A stretch of DNA of 27,639 nucleotides from assembly GCA_015679605.1 (NCBI GenBank), contig JAAAVE010000118.1, forward strand, positions 4,423-32,061, in the 5' to 3' direction. The notes below the pieces were generated by a model. The model worked only from the letters and a program-made list of their open reading frames with translations, did no database searches and was not told the DNA's origin. Shown here in pieces: positions 9,087 to 21,500 of the stretch. The DNA comes from Podila epigama. Lineage: Eukaryota > Mortierellomycota > Mortierellomycetes > Mortierellales > Mortierellaceae. A program made the position numbers and the translations under genes. Positions within the stretch are counted from its first letter, which is position 1. Each line of letters starts with the position of its first letter.

Positions 9087-12000
9087 ATGCGGACAAGGAC
9101 TTTTGTCTTGGCACTTTCGTTCTCAATTGCAATCATCTCTGCAGCACCGATAGGAACCAAACTTGAGCTTGGACAGATAGCATCATCTCAATCGCCAGTG
9201 GAAAATGACGAGCTCTTCCAGGCCTTGAGCGCCAACCCTGAACCCGTCTCAAGCTTTCTCGTCGAGTTTGACTTGCCGCCAGCTGGCATTGGTCGTCTCG
9301 AGCGCATAAAGTTGGAAGAGGATGTGTTCAAGACACAAGCAGCAGACCGTCACGCGATTGTTGCAGCACAACACCAAGATTTGCAGTCATTCTTAACAGA
9401 CGACCTGAACATCAACTTTGAAGTCCGGCACGAGTTTTTTGACATTTTAAATGGCATGAGTATTGACCTCCAAGGCGTTCCATCTGCCAAGCTGCCAAGC
9501 ATCCTAGAGAAAATTCGCTCTCATCCCAGTGTCACCAACGTGTCTCCGCTTGTAAGTTGGGAATGTGCACTGTTACGTCACCTAGTTTTGTCATGTACTC
9601 CATCAAACACGCGCTCACACCTTAGTTGATAATAGGTCGCTCTTAATCAACCCAAGACTATAATCCATGATGCTGGTTTCGACGCCATGGCAGTTGCACC
9701 TCAGTTGAGTACAGCACATGAGCAGACAGGAGTACTTGATGCTCGCAACAAACTTGGCTTGACAGGCAAAGGAGTTAAAGTCGGCGTCATTGGTAACGTG
9801 TTAAGCAACAACTTGGGATTTTTTTTTTTTTTTTTTAACCCAGTCGGGGACCATATCACAGCAACCTTGATTAACATGTCCATTACATACCCTCAAATTG
9901 TGAACATGATAGATACTGGCATTGATTATACCCATGAAGCTTTAGGGTCGTGCTATGGACCTGGATGCAAGGTTCAGACTGGATATGACTTTGTAGAGCC
10001 TTTCACCCGCCGCGATGCGCCTGGTGGATTTGACTGTGTTGGTGTAAGTATTCAATTTTTTCAATTGAGATATTTTGGGACGGCACTGGCACGAGTCAAC
10101 CAAGAGACAAGGGTGCCAAAAACACTAACAATTAACGCATTTCCAACTGCTTTTGAACAGCATGGTACTCATGTTGCAGGCATTATTGCTGGAAACAGTA
10201 CAGTATCCAACTTTTTCGGTGTTGCTCCTGAAGGTACGAATCGATTTGTATTATGTGAAAAGTCGAAAAAAATGAACATTCCTAAAATACTTTGCTCACC
10301 TTTCTCTCTCTTTATCTTTGGCAATTTCAAGTTACCCTCGGCGCATACCGAGTATTCCCTTGCCAAGGAAGCGCCAAGGACGACGTTATCATTGCGGCAT
10401 TAGAAAAGGCTTATGCTGATGGAATGGATGTTGTCAATCTGTCCTTGGGCGGTGGTTCCTCCTGGGCCACCTCCACACTTTCCAAAGCCGCTGGTCGACT
10501 TGCGAAACTTGGTGTGGTTGTTGTGGCGGCGATTGGAAATGATGGCGAGCAAGGACTGAGCGAGGTGTCGTCGCCTTCTATCAATGGAGCAGCCATATCT
10601 GTGGGTAGTATCGAAGGAGCTGGTTACTTGGCCAATTACTTTCAGGTCGAGGGCACAACGTCTGAACGATTTGGTAAAGAATATTTTTCTTCTGTTGATG
10701 AAATACCTTGGGTGTGTCAAAACACGCGTGAATATCGTCTGAACTTTTTTATTTTCTGGACACTCAATTGTAGACATTGCGGGGCCACCACCAGAGAAAA
10801 TTGTCGACCAAGCAATCGACCTTGTTATCCCATCGCAAGACATTGAGGGTTGCAAGCCTTACTTAGAGTCGCTCAACGGAACCGTCGTTTTCATCAAGCG
10901 CGGAACTTGTACATTTGCCGCAAAGGTAATCAAGATAAACAATAGTGATCTTCCACCCTTTTTTTTCCGCCTTGCTGGAAGGCAGATTCAAGGATAATTG
11001 GGTACTCACCTCGTCAGGACACCTGTTACTTCTTCTATAGGCTAAATTGGCACAGGATGCTGGAGCAATAGGCTGTATCTTTTACAATAATGTTGAAGGG
11101 AACTTGCGTCCAAAAGTCGAGGAGCCTGGTATTTTTATCTTTGGTCATGGTGTCTCGATGCAACAAGGCAAAGTCATTCTCGACCAATTCCAGAATTCAA
11201 CCAGTGTCAAGATTACCTACAAAGCAGAGAAGGGCATCTTTGTCAACGAAATGGCGGATAGAATGTCGATCTTTTCCAGTTGGGGTCTAGGACCTGAGCT
11301 CGAGTTGAAGCCTGACCTTGCAGCACCAGGCGGATACATCTATAGCACCATTCCCGTAAGAAAACGACGGTGGATGCCATAGCATTCAGTCTTTCGTTTT
11401 TGGTCTTTTATTTTTTTTTTTAACAGGGATCTCTATCATCCGTTCATTCTAGGTTTCGAAGGGTTCCTACTCCACAATGTCTGGCACATCGATGGCCACA
11501 CCCTATGTTGCCGGCTGTGCAGCACTCATGGTTCAGAATGAACCGAATATGGACCGCAAGCAAGTCTTGGATCGGATGCAAATGTATGCCAAGGCGCGTG
11601 TATACCAAACGACAGGTGTGCCTGACACAGTTGCCCGTCAGGGCGCTGGCATGGTCCACATCTATGACTCTATCAGGAGCCAGGCTTTTGTCTCGCCCAG
11701 TCACCTCGCTCTCAACGACACGGATCATACCTTGCCGTTTTATACCCTGACCCTGACAAACAAGTACCCTACCACGGAAACTTTTACGGTGACTCATGTG
11801 CCTGCTATGGCCATCCTTGGCTACAACGCCCTGGGTCAGCCAACGAACAATATCACCTATAGTCCCTCCTTTGCGGACGTGAATGTTGACCAGGAGAACT
11901 TTACGCTCGAGGCAGGGGCAACCCATGTGATTACCTTGCGCTTTACCCCGCCAAGTGACCTGGACCCCGAAAGCCATTGGTTGTACAGCGGCTATGTTCG

Positions 12001-12571
12001 CATCGCACCTACCATTGATGCCACCCGCGCGGCGATCCAGATTCCTTATGTAGGCATGGCAGGCTCCTACGGAACTGTTGACATGTTGGATATGTATCAC
12101 GGATTTCCTATTGTCCTCGGTACTGGCGCCAATGGCCGGCTCATGCCCATTACCGACAATCAAGCCACAGGCGAGGCTTTGAAGACGTACACGATGTATG
12201 GCAGTGATTTCCCTACAATTCTCCTCAAAGTCTCCAACCCACTTCGCAACCTCCAAGTCTACTTGTTTGATGTCCATAACCAGGAGGTTATCGGTGTTGT
12301 CCCCTCAGACAGCGAGTATATTGGCAGGACAGACCCTGTCCGTGTAAAGTTTGTCAGCGTCCCATGGTATGGCCGCGTGCGCATCGACAATAATACGCGC
12401 CCAGTGATAGTCCCCGATGGTGTCTATTCCTTCATCGTCGTTGCTCCCAAGCCTTTCTCGACGGATGAAGGGCTGAGTGGTGGAGCACATGAGAGCTGGA
12501 TGTCGCCAAAGTTTTCTGTGAAACGACGTGCTGGTCGCTATGGTCGCTATGGAGACGATGAAATAGTGTAA
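9087..12571 (+). CDS. Secreted subtilisin-like serine protease (S8) with PA and Fn3-like domains
   Basis: Eight exons: 9087-9551, 9636-9792, 9913-10043, 10161-10233, 10332-10673, 10774-10925, 11041-11355, 11453-12571. All introns are GT-AG and keep phase, giving 917 residues. A signal peptide (hydrophobic FVLALSFSIAIIS, then AAP) is followed by an I9-like propeptide to about residue 160. The catalytic domain has VGVIDTGIDYTH (D208), HGTHVAGIIAG (H255), oxyanion AAIGND (N345) and GTSMATPYVAG (S558). A PA domain (VFIKRGTCTFAAK, QDAGAIGCIFYNN) is inserted between His and Ser at about 390-475. An Fn3-like region follows at about 615-740. The order matches Vpr/C5a-peptidase-like fungal subtilases, which are extracellular nutritional or wall-associated proteases. 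No GPI or membrane anchor is seen, so secretion is inferred. The ATG gives an intact signal peptide. Confidence 0.95.
9793..9912 (+). other. Subtilase intron 2 with T18 tract splitting the catalytic Asp codon
   Basis: This 120-nt phase-1 intron separates G from AT of the Asp208 codon. A run of 18 T lies at 9819-9836. An unspliced reading stays open through the tract but destroys the VIDTG active-site motif, so removal is required for activity. Confidence 0.85.
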
Positions 12572-12987
12572 ATAGTATAGAAATACATTTGTCTTTGTGT
12601 ACTTTATTGGTGACTCACTCAAGTTTAAACGAAGAAGAAGAAGAAAAAAAAAGGTCAGACAGTGGAGAAATCGACTAGAAAGGAATGACAGTGGCATGCA
12701 TAACAGACGGAAAGGTTCCTTGACGGTGAATGGATGTGACATTTAGGGAATGGCAATGTGGAGAACCAAGCGAAAGAAAAAAAGATTTAATTTAGTAACA
12801 CGCAGCATTCATCCATGTTGCACACATGATGCAGGTCACGCAATTCACTCATTCATTTCTTTTTCTTTCTCCTTTTCACATCTCTCTTAAAAGTAACACC
12901 GTTTCGACAAAACTCTTGCAGCGTCCATTCGACATTGATACACTTTCAGCACTGTTCTCGTCCACATCTCAATAACTACATTCATTC
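12572..12987. other. Spacer between subtilase and the 262-residue gene
   Basis: The 416-bp spacer holds the subtilase 3' UTR and the promoter/leader of the next gene. It contains a purine-rich run (GAAGAAGAAG followed by A9) near 12630-12651. No canonical AATAAA, TATA box or credible ORF was seen. Confidence 0.6.
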
Positions 12988-14748
12988 ATGAAGGAAACAC
13001 CCCCATTGGTCAATGTCACACCGCTGACAGAGATTCACGAAGGTTAGACACAAGGCACATTAAACACCAGGGACTCAGGAACAACAATCGCACGTTACGC
13101 TACGACCATGTGATATGCTGCATTGTTGCAGAGAATCCTCTGTCATGACGCGCGTAGAGTTGTTTGGGCATTCATGAAGACAAACAACATGCGACGCCTC
13201 CTCCTCTTGCGTCCTCTTGGGTCCTCCTGGGAAGTCATGGGGCCCTCGTTTCGTACCTTCCTCCTTGGCTAGTTCTATTTATACCTATTACTCACTGTCG
13301 TTTTATATCTCAACCCATTGTGTTAGTGCCAATCCACATCAACAACCCGATTCATCCAAACTCGGCTAATAAGCATAAGCGGTTGGGACTCCAGATGCTC
13401 AATGAACTCAGTCGTATTGAGATGTTTGTCACCAGGATAGAGACTGTGGGCAAGGTAAGGCAACAACACCTTCTTTCAATCCTCAGAACACAGCCAGTTC
13501 AAGTGTTGCGGGAGGAAGGGTGATTGTGGGTTTTCTATGCGAGTAAGAAACGAGCGTGTCATCATGTTTCTTGATCTTCTGACCTGATTGTCGACAACAA
13601 TTTCAACACCCAACCAACATAATTGCCAACCCATGTATGGATGGATATGTGCCATAGCAAGATGAGATTGTGACAGAACTGGCCCGCACAATAGCACACT
13701 TGGAGCAGACTCTGTACGTATTTGAGCTGGAGAATGGTAATGGTGCAAGACTCGAAGACACATCAGGGCGTGTCTTACTCCAAGTAAGTGTGGCGATTCT
13801 TTGTCTCGTTCGAAATGAAATGGAGGTGGTCCGACTTGCTGTTGATACCAATGTCAATGTTCCAAAGCTCAGCTCGCCATTTTTTTTGACTTTTCTTGAA
13901 TGACTTAGCGTTATATGATTCGGACAGGATTGGCAGAGATGTTTCCAAAGTCGTCTGAACATCTTGGGATTGACCCTGTCATTCCTGGCTCAAGTTTCTT
14001 GGAGGGTAAATGTTCTTTAATCATTGTTGAGTGACCAATGGTGTTCTGGTTATCATCGGCTAGGGACCGAAAAGTTAACCAATACTGTTCATGTTTGTTT
14101 CCTTGTTGTTGCACCTTAAATAATGGAAATTAGCACACTTTCGTCAAATGTCATACACGAACCAGCTGGTGTCGATTGCTCTTCAACTCCAGAATGATAT
14201 TCGATTGACCAACCACAAGTACATTGCGCACCAAGCAGCACTACTCTATGTAAGTTTTTCCTTGTCCTATGGTTCTTGATGGACATGGACATGGATTCAG
14301 ATGTCTACTTTTTTGCTTTTCTTTTTCAACAAATGGATATTAAAGTCGTCTACCCTCTCCCATATCTAGCAATGTATCAACCAAGCAGGACCTCTCTTTT
14401 CAAAGTACAAGGCGCGTGTGGAGGAGAAGTTCAATACGCTCAAAGAGGTGTCCAACAAGACAGACGATCCAACGTTGCCTGCAGAATTACAGACATGGTA
14501 CGTTGTCATTTCAATGTTTGAAGCAGCGGTCAAAGTGTTTAAGTGTTGCCATAGTGAGAAAAGCGCCATTCATCCATTATGAACACTATATTTGTATCTT
14601 TTGTATTAGGCTGTCAGAGTTGACGACGGATATTGTGGCGGATGCACTGTACAGTGGACGGCCAATGGCGCAACAGACACCAGAAGCAGCACATCTTTCA
14701 GACTACATTAACCGCGTCTCGTCAGATAACCAAGTTCACGCTTTGTAA
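12988..14748 (+). CDS. Unrecognised 262-residue protein, probably alpha-helical
   Basis: Seven exons: 12988-13042, 13327-13454, 13658-13783, 13909-14005, 14134-14249, 14370-14497, 14610-14748. Every junction is GT-AG and the phases match exactly (1,0,0,1,0,2), which is strong evidence for a real gene although no exon gives a large ORF alone. The product starts MKETPPLVNV, has a 283-nt first intron and ends in NQVHAL. It lacks a signal peptide or membrane segment. Several stretches look amphipathic helical, such as LGLQMLNELSRIEMFVTRIE, TELARTIAHLEQTLYVFELE and YKARVEEKFNTLKEVSNK. That suggests a coiled-coil or small complex-subunit protein. I do not recognise the family and assign no function. 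The start is the first ATG that joins exon 2 in frame. Confidence 0.8.
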
Positions 14749-14863
14749 GGCATGCCTTTGAAGCGAAAGGAAATTCTCCATTAAACACCATCCAAAAAAG
14801 GCAACACCCTGTTTCACCCTATTTTTTTTTAATACATCTTTTTCTCTCCATTAATCCATTTAC

Positions 14864-14931
14864 TCCATCCATCCCATCCTACTCCCATCCCATCCATCCC
14901 ATCACACCACATCACATCACACTCCTTTGCT
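14864..14931. repeat. CATCC/CATCA microsatellite-like tract
   Basis: Imperfect tandem CATCC units grade into CATCACA units. It lies about 650 bp upstream of the scaffold start. No function is assigned. Confidence 0.7.
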
Positions 14932-15130
14932 TCCTTGCTCTTTCCTGACCACACTACGCCTGTGCTTCAACCACTCTCTCTCTCTACCTCTCTCTTACAG
15001 CTCACTTTCACTCTATTACCTTTCACCCCCTCCGGGGTTGTGTACGTTCGCCAGTCAATCAGTCTGTCAATAATGAAATTTTCGCGCGTCTTTTTATTTT
15101 TTTTTTCCACTTGAACTACCAGCTTACAAC

Positions 15131-15186
15131 TACAGCATGCATACAGCATATGACATACAGCATTCGACATGCAGCATACAGCAACT
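15131..15186. repeat. Cluster of TACAGCA-type short repeats
   Basis: Four TACAGCA copies plus one variant TGCAGCA copy occur within 56 bp, interspersed with CAT/GCAT steps. They lie about 380 bp upstream of the scaffold ATG and are absent from the rest of the spacer. Confidence 0.65.
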
Positions 15187-15543
15187 ACACTTCTCTTCTG
15201 GGCTGTCGCATCCATAAAGTCGACTTCCCAATCCCCATCCCAAATACAGCCCACTTGGATGCCAAGTCACCAAAAGGGTTTCTTTTTCTATCCCTTCTTT
15301 CCATCCATCTTACAGCCCTTGTATTTTATTTTATTTTTTATTTTTTCCTGACACCACGTCGTCATTCACTAACACTTTTCTCCTCTTCGCTCCATCTTCT
15401 TCATTCTCAATCCTTGAACTGAATCCTACCCTATCGCTCGCTCCTGGCCTTAATTATCTCTTGCCACAACGAAAAAAAGCTGCATTTCTTCTCCCTCCCC
15501 TATTTTTTTCCTTTTTCTATATTGCAATCTTGCTCTAGGGCGC

Positions 15544-15567
15544 ATGCTTAGCATTCCATCAGAATGA
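15544..15567 (+). promoter_or_regulatory. uORF overlapping the scaffold start codon
   Basis: A seven-codon upstream ORF starts with ATG at 15544 and ends with TGA at 15565-15567. Its stop overlaps the proposed main ATG (15564-15566) in the sequence AATGA. If the mRNA starts upstream, scanning ribosomes meet this uORF just before the main start, a layout that can lower initiation or permit termination-reinitiation. Function is inferred. Confidence 0.5.
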
Positions 15568-18500
15568 AGAGTGTCCGTCAAAAATGGGCCTCCCATAAGA
15601 CGTACCGCAAAATCCAAAAGGCATGGCTCGACTATACATCAATAGCGGACAAAAGGTAAGTGTTCACCCTTTCCTTCTCCCCATTCCCCACTGTCAACCA
15701 GCGGTCAAAAATTTCGGAGCATGATCAATCAATAACCCGCCAATCCAGTGGACAAGATGAACCTTTACAGGTTGCATTCGATTGATCACCATTGCATATG
15801 TTTTGTGATGAGAGAGCTTTTTTTTTCTTTCTTGTATCTTTTTGAAATGGTCAATTCATTCTACTGGGCATGTACGAGATCTGTACTAGGATGAAGAGTT
15901 AGTTCAACAACAACAACACCATAGTCTACAAACTAGACGACCGACCACTGCTCAAACAGTCCGAAGCACAAGAGCCCTACTCACGAACGTTAAAGAACTA
16001 ACCAAAATGAAAAAGATGGACGAACGATACTGACTCGTCTCTATTCTTTCTATTCTATTGATAAAAACACATGCTCCTATATCATTGCTACCACCCATTC
16101 TAGTGGCGATGTGCAGACTGTGGCTCAAAGATTGGATATATTCTTGGACACGTTCGATGAAGCTTACCGGGAGATGATCCCCCAGGCTGAAGTCGAGCAG
16201 TCTGAAGTGTCGACGGAGAGGATTTATGGCGATTGTTCCGAGATCTTGTCCACACTCTTCAACGCCATTGAAAAGTATGACTCTAGTTTTTTTTTGGTCC
16301 AGTCATTATCGAAGATGCACCTCGTTTTCTTTACCCACAAGCAAAATGGATGGCTCTGTTCGTTTTCTAACATCTGACATGTCCGTTGACCGTTTCAATC
16401 GTCCAATAGAGAAAATTCACTTAAAAAAGCTGATCGGGCAAAGTGTATGCAGGCACCGATGAACAAGGCGTTGCAGTTGATCAACTTGATCTTGAAGGTA
16501 AAAAAATGAAATATACAAACATGTTAATGGGATACAAGGAAAAGCACGTGGCACCTTTTGAGGGATTAACAAACAAACACTGTGTGATTGGGTGCTGTGC
16601 GCTATGCGATGCGTGTTTGCGCACGCGTGTGTGTGTTTGGACATGAGAATGCGCGTGCGGTGCGTGTGCGTCTACAAGAAATTACACTAACAATCTTTCC
16701 AATTTCTACGGCAATGCTCAATTCTGGATGAACAACACACAGGAGGAAAAGTATCGTCGGCAAGTGGCAGAGTCACCCGATTTCATCTCCAGATTACTCG
16801 CACTCCTCGAGAAGCATGGATCCCCAGAAACAAAGATTCTGTTATTGAGAATGATAGCTACCATCGGTGAGAGTGATAGGAACAAGATCGAAATAGGCAA
16901 GTACCAAGTCCAACACCACATCGCATTGCATCTATCGACGAGCGCATGGCTATTCTTTCTTTACAAGTTGTTATAAAAAACGAAAAAAAACCCTAACATC
17001 CATTATTGTTCTCACATATAGCCAAACTCGAAGGATACAAAAAGATCTTGCGCCTTCTCATTAGCGATAATCCAGAGCTCACACAGGAAGTCGTCAACAC
17101 AGTCAACCATCTCTTGGAATTCAGTAATGATCACCCAGACATTGCCGACCTTGCCCTCGTAGCACCAGGACAAAAGCCAACAGAGACTAGTTCAATCACG
17201 CAAACGGAGCTACCCAGATCCAACTCAATACTTTCCTTCAGTCCCAAGGCCCTGATCTCTCGATCATCCGTTCAGCTCTCTCGACCCCAGTCCCAGAACG
17301 CATCTCTGCCTCCTCGTCCAAAGTCAGTCATCATGGATCGACACATGTCGCGAGGACCCTCCCCATTCGACTTACCGCGGCGTTCAAACAGTAGAAGCAG
17401 CAGTTCTTTGAAAAATGTCACAGGGATCGATCGCGTCTCACAAGCTATAAGCGAAGTCCGAGGCATGTTTGTGCAAGAATTGGGAAAGATATTCCCGCAA
17501 CTAAAGGATCAGGATGGTCTTGGCATCCTTGGCATGGGTAGTGACGAAACCGGCATCCTCAACTCTGAAAAACACTATATACCCAATGAGGAGCAAATTC
17601 AATTTACCGTTGCTTATTATTCACAACTCATGGCATCATCACCTGGAGACTTGGACAACAACGACCTTAGCATTCAGGACTTGCCCGAGAATCATCCTGC
17701 TACTCTTTCACAAAAATCGGTGTGCAAACAATCCGAGGACACAGGCGATCTGTTACAGGTCGAACCTACTACTGCAACAAGGAGAGGGATGTTGAAAAAG
17801 ACTGCATCAACACCTGATTTTCGTGTAGCAGAAAAGCCAACTTTTTTGGCTCGGAGAAACTCTGAGGACAAGCAGCACTCGGAAGCGTCATGGGCCACTA
17901 GAGGAGCCGCCGTAGAGCTGGCACAAGAAGAGGACATGATGAGGAAAAGCCAACCTGACAATGTGCTCAAGGTATGTTGTGAAAATGCTTTTCGTCTTTT
18001 TTTTGGTTCTGGTTTCCTTGTTTGTTTGATGAAGAAACAGGCACTAGGGCTAGGACGGTTTGAGCTGACCTTACTTCCATCAACAAAATATATCGCTCAA
18101 TCGTCACTTCACCATTCAGGAGTTCATGCGGACACAGGGAGCGTTAAAGTCGCTCATGACCATATTGATCGAAAGTCCATCTTCTCAACAAAGCGTCAGT
18201 GTCTCAAAGAAATCAAACAAGGGCTTGATTCACACGGGAATACGCCTCGCCACCAAAATTGACATTATGGAGACGGTATGCAAACTACTGTTCCAAAACT
18301 CTGCAAATCAATGCGAGTTCAAGGCTATGGATGGCTATACGACCTTACTCAGGGTCATTGACGAGATTGTTGTGCCTACGGGAAGTATCAGACGCACAGC
18401 CGACGCCGAGTCACTGGCTCAAGCATGTGATGATTCAAGCTCAGTCTTTTCTTCAGACGGTCATCCTTCAGCTCGTACCCCAGAGGCAATTTCGCAACAC

Positions 18501-21500
18501 ATCGGGCCTTCGCATCCTCCGACTACATCAAACAGCAAAAGGACATTGTTGTTGGGATCACTTATGGCCGTCTTTTTCGACTTGGCATTGGATGGATCGG
18601 CACGCGACATGGTGCAGAACACGGATGCCTTCCACTTTCTCGTCTGTTTGCTTTTAGAATCTAAGCAGCTCGATGTGCGTCAGCAGGCTCTGTACGCCAT
18701 CCAGGACCTGATTGCGCTCAACTCACTCAACGCTGTCGCAGCATGGAGATGCGGAGAGGTAGATGCCATTATCGCACTCTTGCGCCAGGCTCTGGCCCAC
18801 CGTTCATGTAGCTCCACTCTACATGAGGCACAGTGGGAGTTAGGGGCAGCCTTGGGATTTAATGCCTCCTCCTCCACAGCGCAGAGTGTTGTATTTCCAA
18901 AGATACTATACTTTGATCACTTTATCGTATCTGAAGACACTGGCGCCGTCGCCGAAATGGTCGAGAATGGGTCGCCCGTCTACCAATATGTCATTGCTCT
19001 CACGAGGCTTCTCGAGTACATATCTGTGTTACTCATCCAGGATAACGCGTTCATACTTTATGTAAGTTTAATGTGTTCTTTTATTTTCTCCCTGTTCGAT
19101 ATATAAGGACATTTGTCGTATCATATTGACATCTGTTTTCTGGGTGTTGCGTTCATGCTGTAGGAATTGTCGCGATTGATAATGGAGATCGAGTTCCCGG
19201 ACGACTCTTCAATTGTAATCAATATCCTGCTTCGATCCATCGGTCGTATCGTGTCTGATATGGTTGCTCGAGGCGTTCTTGTGGAAGAAAAGTTTGCAAG
19301 TATCTATCTGCAGGTCGTTCGCAGGATCGTTGATCATCAATCCAACCGGTCCGAGCAGCATCAGGTGGATCTGAGTGAGCAGGAACTGGAACTGCGGGAC
19401 AGTGTTCATACGGAGCAACGATTGTTGACACTCCATGTACTTGGGCTGGTTCTGAAAGGCATGGAAGGAAGCGTCGATGTATTCGAACTGCTGCAAGGGT
19501 TTGACGTCCTTACCAGCACTATCCTGCTGGAAAAGCGTTCTTGCCACCATTCTTCACAGTTGCGGGCCCCAGAAAAGTCATGTTCATACGCAGAGGCTCT
19601 CGCAGATCCGCATCTCTGTCAAGACTGCTTCAGATCAGATATTGTCATTTCTGATCTTGCACTATGGATCTTTCGAGATCTCATTCTTCAGGAGCCGGAC
19701 AATATATCAGTTACACCCTGGATAATCCATCTGCTCAAATCGACATTGGCCGGTATAGAGGAACTGCGACAACAGAACGAGACATCTAAGCTCGGCAGCC
19801 GATATAATAGTGGACTTCTTCCAGTCATGTCAGAGTCACAACAAGACCAAGCGCACGCTCTTCTCGCGTACTTGTACACCAAGATCTGCAGCACAGTTTC
19901 TCTAATATTCCGGAGAAGTGGGGACTCCAAGCCTGCTTTTGGAGAGGCGGGTGGCATGCAAATTCTGTTGAGCATTCTGGGTGTAAGTCTAATAATCCAT
20001 CTTTTATATTTTCTTCCTTGAGCATAATTCAATATCTTTTGCTCTAACTTTTTGTCCTTTTCACGTTCATTTACACCAATGTAGAGCGCGCAACATCAGG
20101 ATATTGCGACGGCTGTCCTGGTAGCCATAGGAGACTTCTTTGCAGGCTATGAAGGAACAAATGCACTTTTGGGCGATCATTTTGGATATGACGGGTTCCT
20201 AGAGATTGTCCTTGCCTCTTGCAGGCCCCTCGACAAGTATGTGCGAGATGATAGATGAACAAGATTTTCTTTCAAAGAACATGGGAAGCCCGGTTGTGAC
20301 CCTTCATTTTCTTACTTTTCTTACTCGTGTGTATTCTTTTTATTTATTTTTATTCTTAGGGTGTCATGCGAAATAGTATTGGAGGTGGCAACTGTAGGGA
20401 ATGTGATGTCGGTCCATTCAAGGCCTCATGTAGAGTCTGACAAGTCGATCTATTGCACAGAGGTCTGGCCGTTCATCAGTGGACTTTGCGACCCACAGCT
20501 CAGATTCCATGGGGCACTGCCCTTTGCGACTCCCAGAAAAGTTGGAGAGTGCAACTCTTTCAGGTTGCCGGAATCCTCACCACCACCAGCATTTGGCAAT
20601 GAGCGGCGCCCCTCATCCATGATGTATCCTACCAACGGGCGAGGCACACCCTCACGTCCGAGCAGCATGTATCTCGAAGAAGATATGGACTTTCCCGTCA
20701 CTGGATCATTGTCAGGGTCGTCTGTTCTTCATGCAGGAGTATCAACACCTACCGTGACTTCTGGAACAGGGGCTGGGGTAGCAGCTACTTCAACAACAGC
20801 AGCGAATAGTTCAGCATCCACGTCGTCCAGTTCGTATCGCTACAGCATTTTTGGTATGCCTTCTTGGACGCACTCTGCTGCACCCTCCATTTCCATTTCA
20901 ACTGTACAGGATCCACCCACAAGTCCATCCTCCTCTAGCTCTAGAAACAGTGACGGGGTTGAACCTGCTGTTGGCAGCTCTTCACGAAGGAGCAGCATTC
21001 ATCAGCAAAAGACCTTTAGCTCGGGACCTCAGGAGATTGGTGATTCACCCCAGCCAGCTTCTGGAGTGACAGTAAAGGCGATGCAGGCGCCCAGAGACAA
21101 GGGTAGGGTGACTAACAGAAAACGCAGTAACTCGAGGAATCTTGGTGGTTTTGGATTGAACACGACCCACCTCGGTTTCCAATCTGTGATGCCGTCAGAG
21201 CGGATGGCATTTAAACAATTGGCCGGCATTGTCTTTCGGGATGCAGATGCGGCACGGATGACCCTTCGTCTATTGGGTCGGATCGTCAATTGTAACAACC
21301 CCAAGCTCGCCACAGACTATTTCAATCTCCTGATGTTGCTTATGGAGGTCACCCCGCGGAACAAGGAGCTCCTTTGTAAGAATAATGGTTTGCGGTACAT
21401 GCTTCAGATCTTATTTAGTCAGGGACTTCGGCACGATGGACTTGGAATCTCAACTGTTGGACACCCTTTTGTCCCTAAGCCTACGGATCCACCCTATGTC

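Larger units (their letters stand above)
14749..15563. promoter_or_regulatory. Promoter and 5' leader region of the large scaffold gene
   Basis: This 815-bp spacer is strongly pyrimidine-rich on the plus strand. It has CATCC-type repeats (14864-14931), CT dinucleotide runs (14972-14998), a CATACAGCA-type cluster (15131-15186) and many T-runs before the scaffold ATG. The start contains the 3' UTR of the 262-residue gene. No clear TATA box is seen. No long ORF is credible; the 103-codon ORF at 15111-15422 is low-complexity. Confidence 0.5.

Noticed and set aside
11444-12277. 277-codon minus-strand ORF
   Set aside because: It lies wholly antisense to the subtilase Ser-box/Fn3 exon, whose plus-strand reading has clear family motifs; the minus reading has none.
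12305-12742. 145-codon minus-strand ORF across the subtilase stop
   Set aside because: Antisense to the subtilase C-terminus and low-complexity beyond it; no start context or domain.
13164-13523. 119-codon plus-strand ORF as its own gene
   Set aside because: Only 13327-13454 is coding, as exon 2 of the 262-residue gene; the upstream part is intron 1 and reads as low-quality sequence.
16026-16110. Long first intron of the scaffold gene as an independent gene
   Set aside because: The 448-nt intron 15656-16103 has stops in all frames near its end and joins exons 1 and 2 in phase 2.
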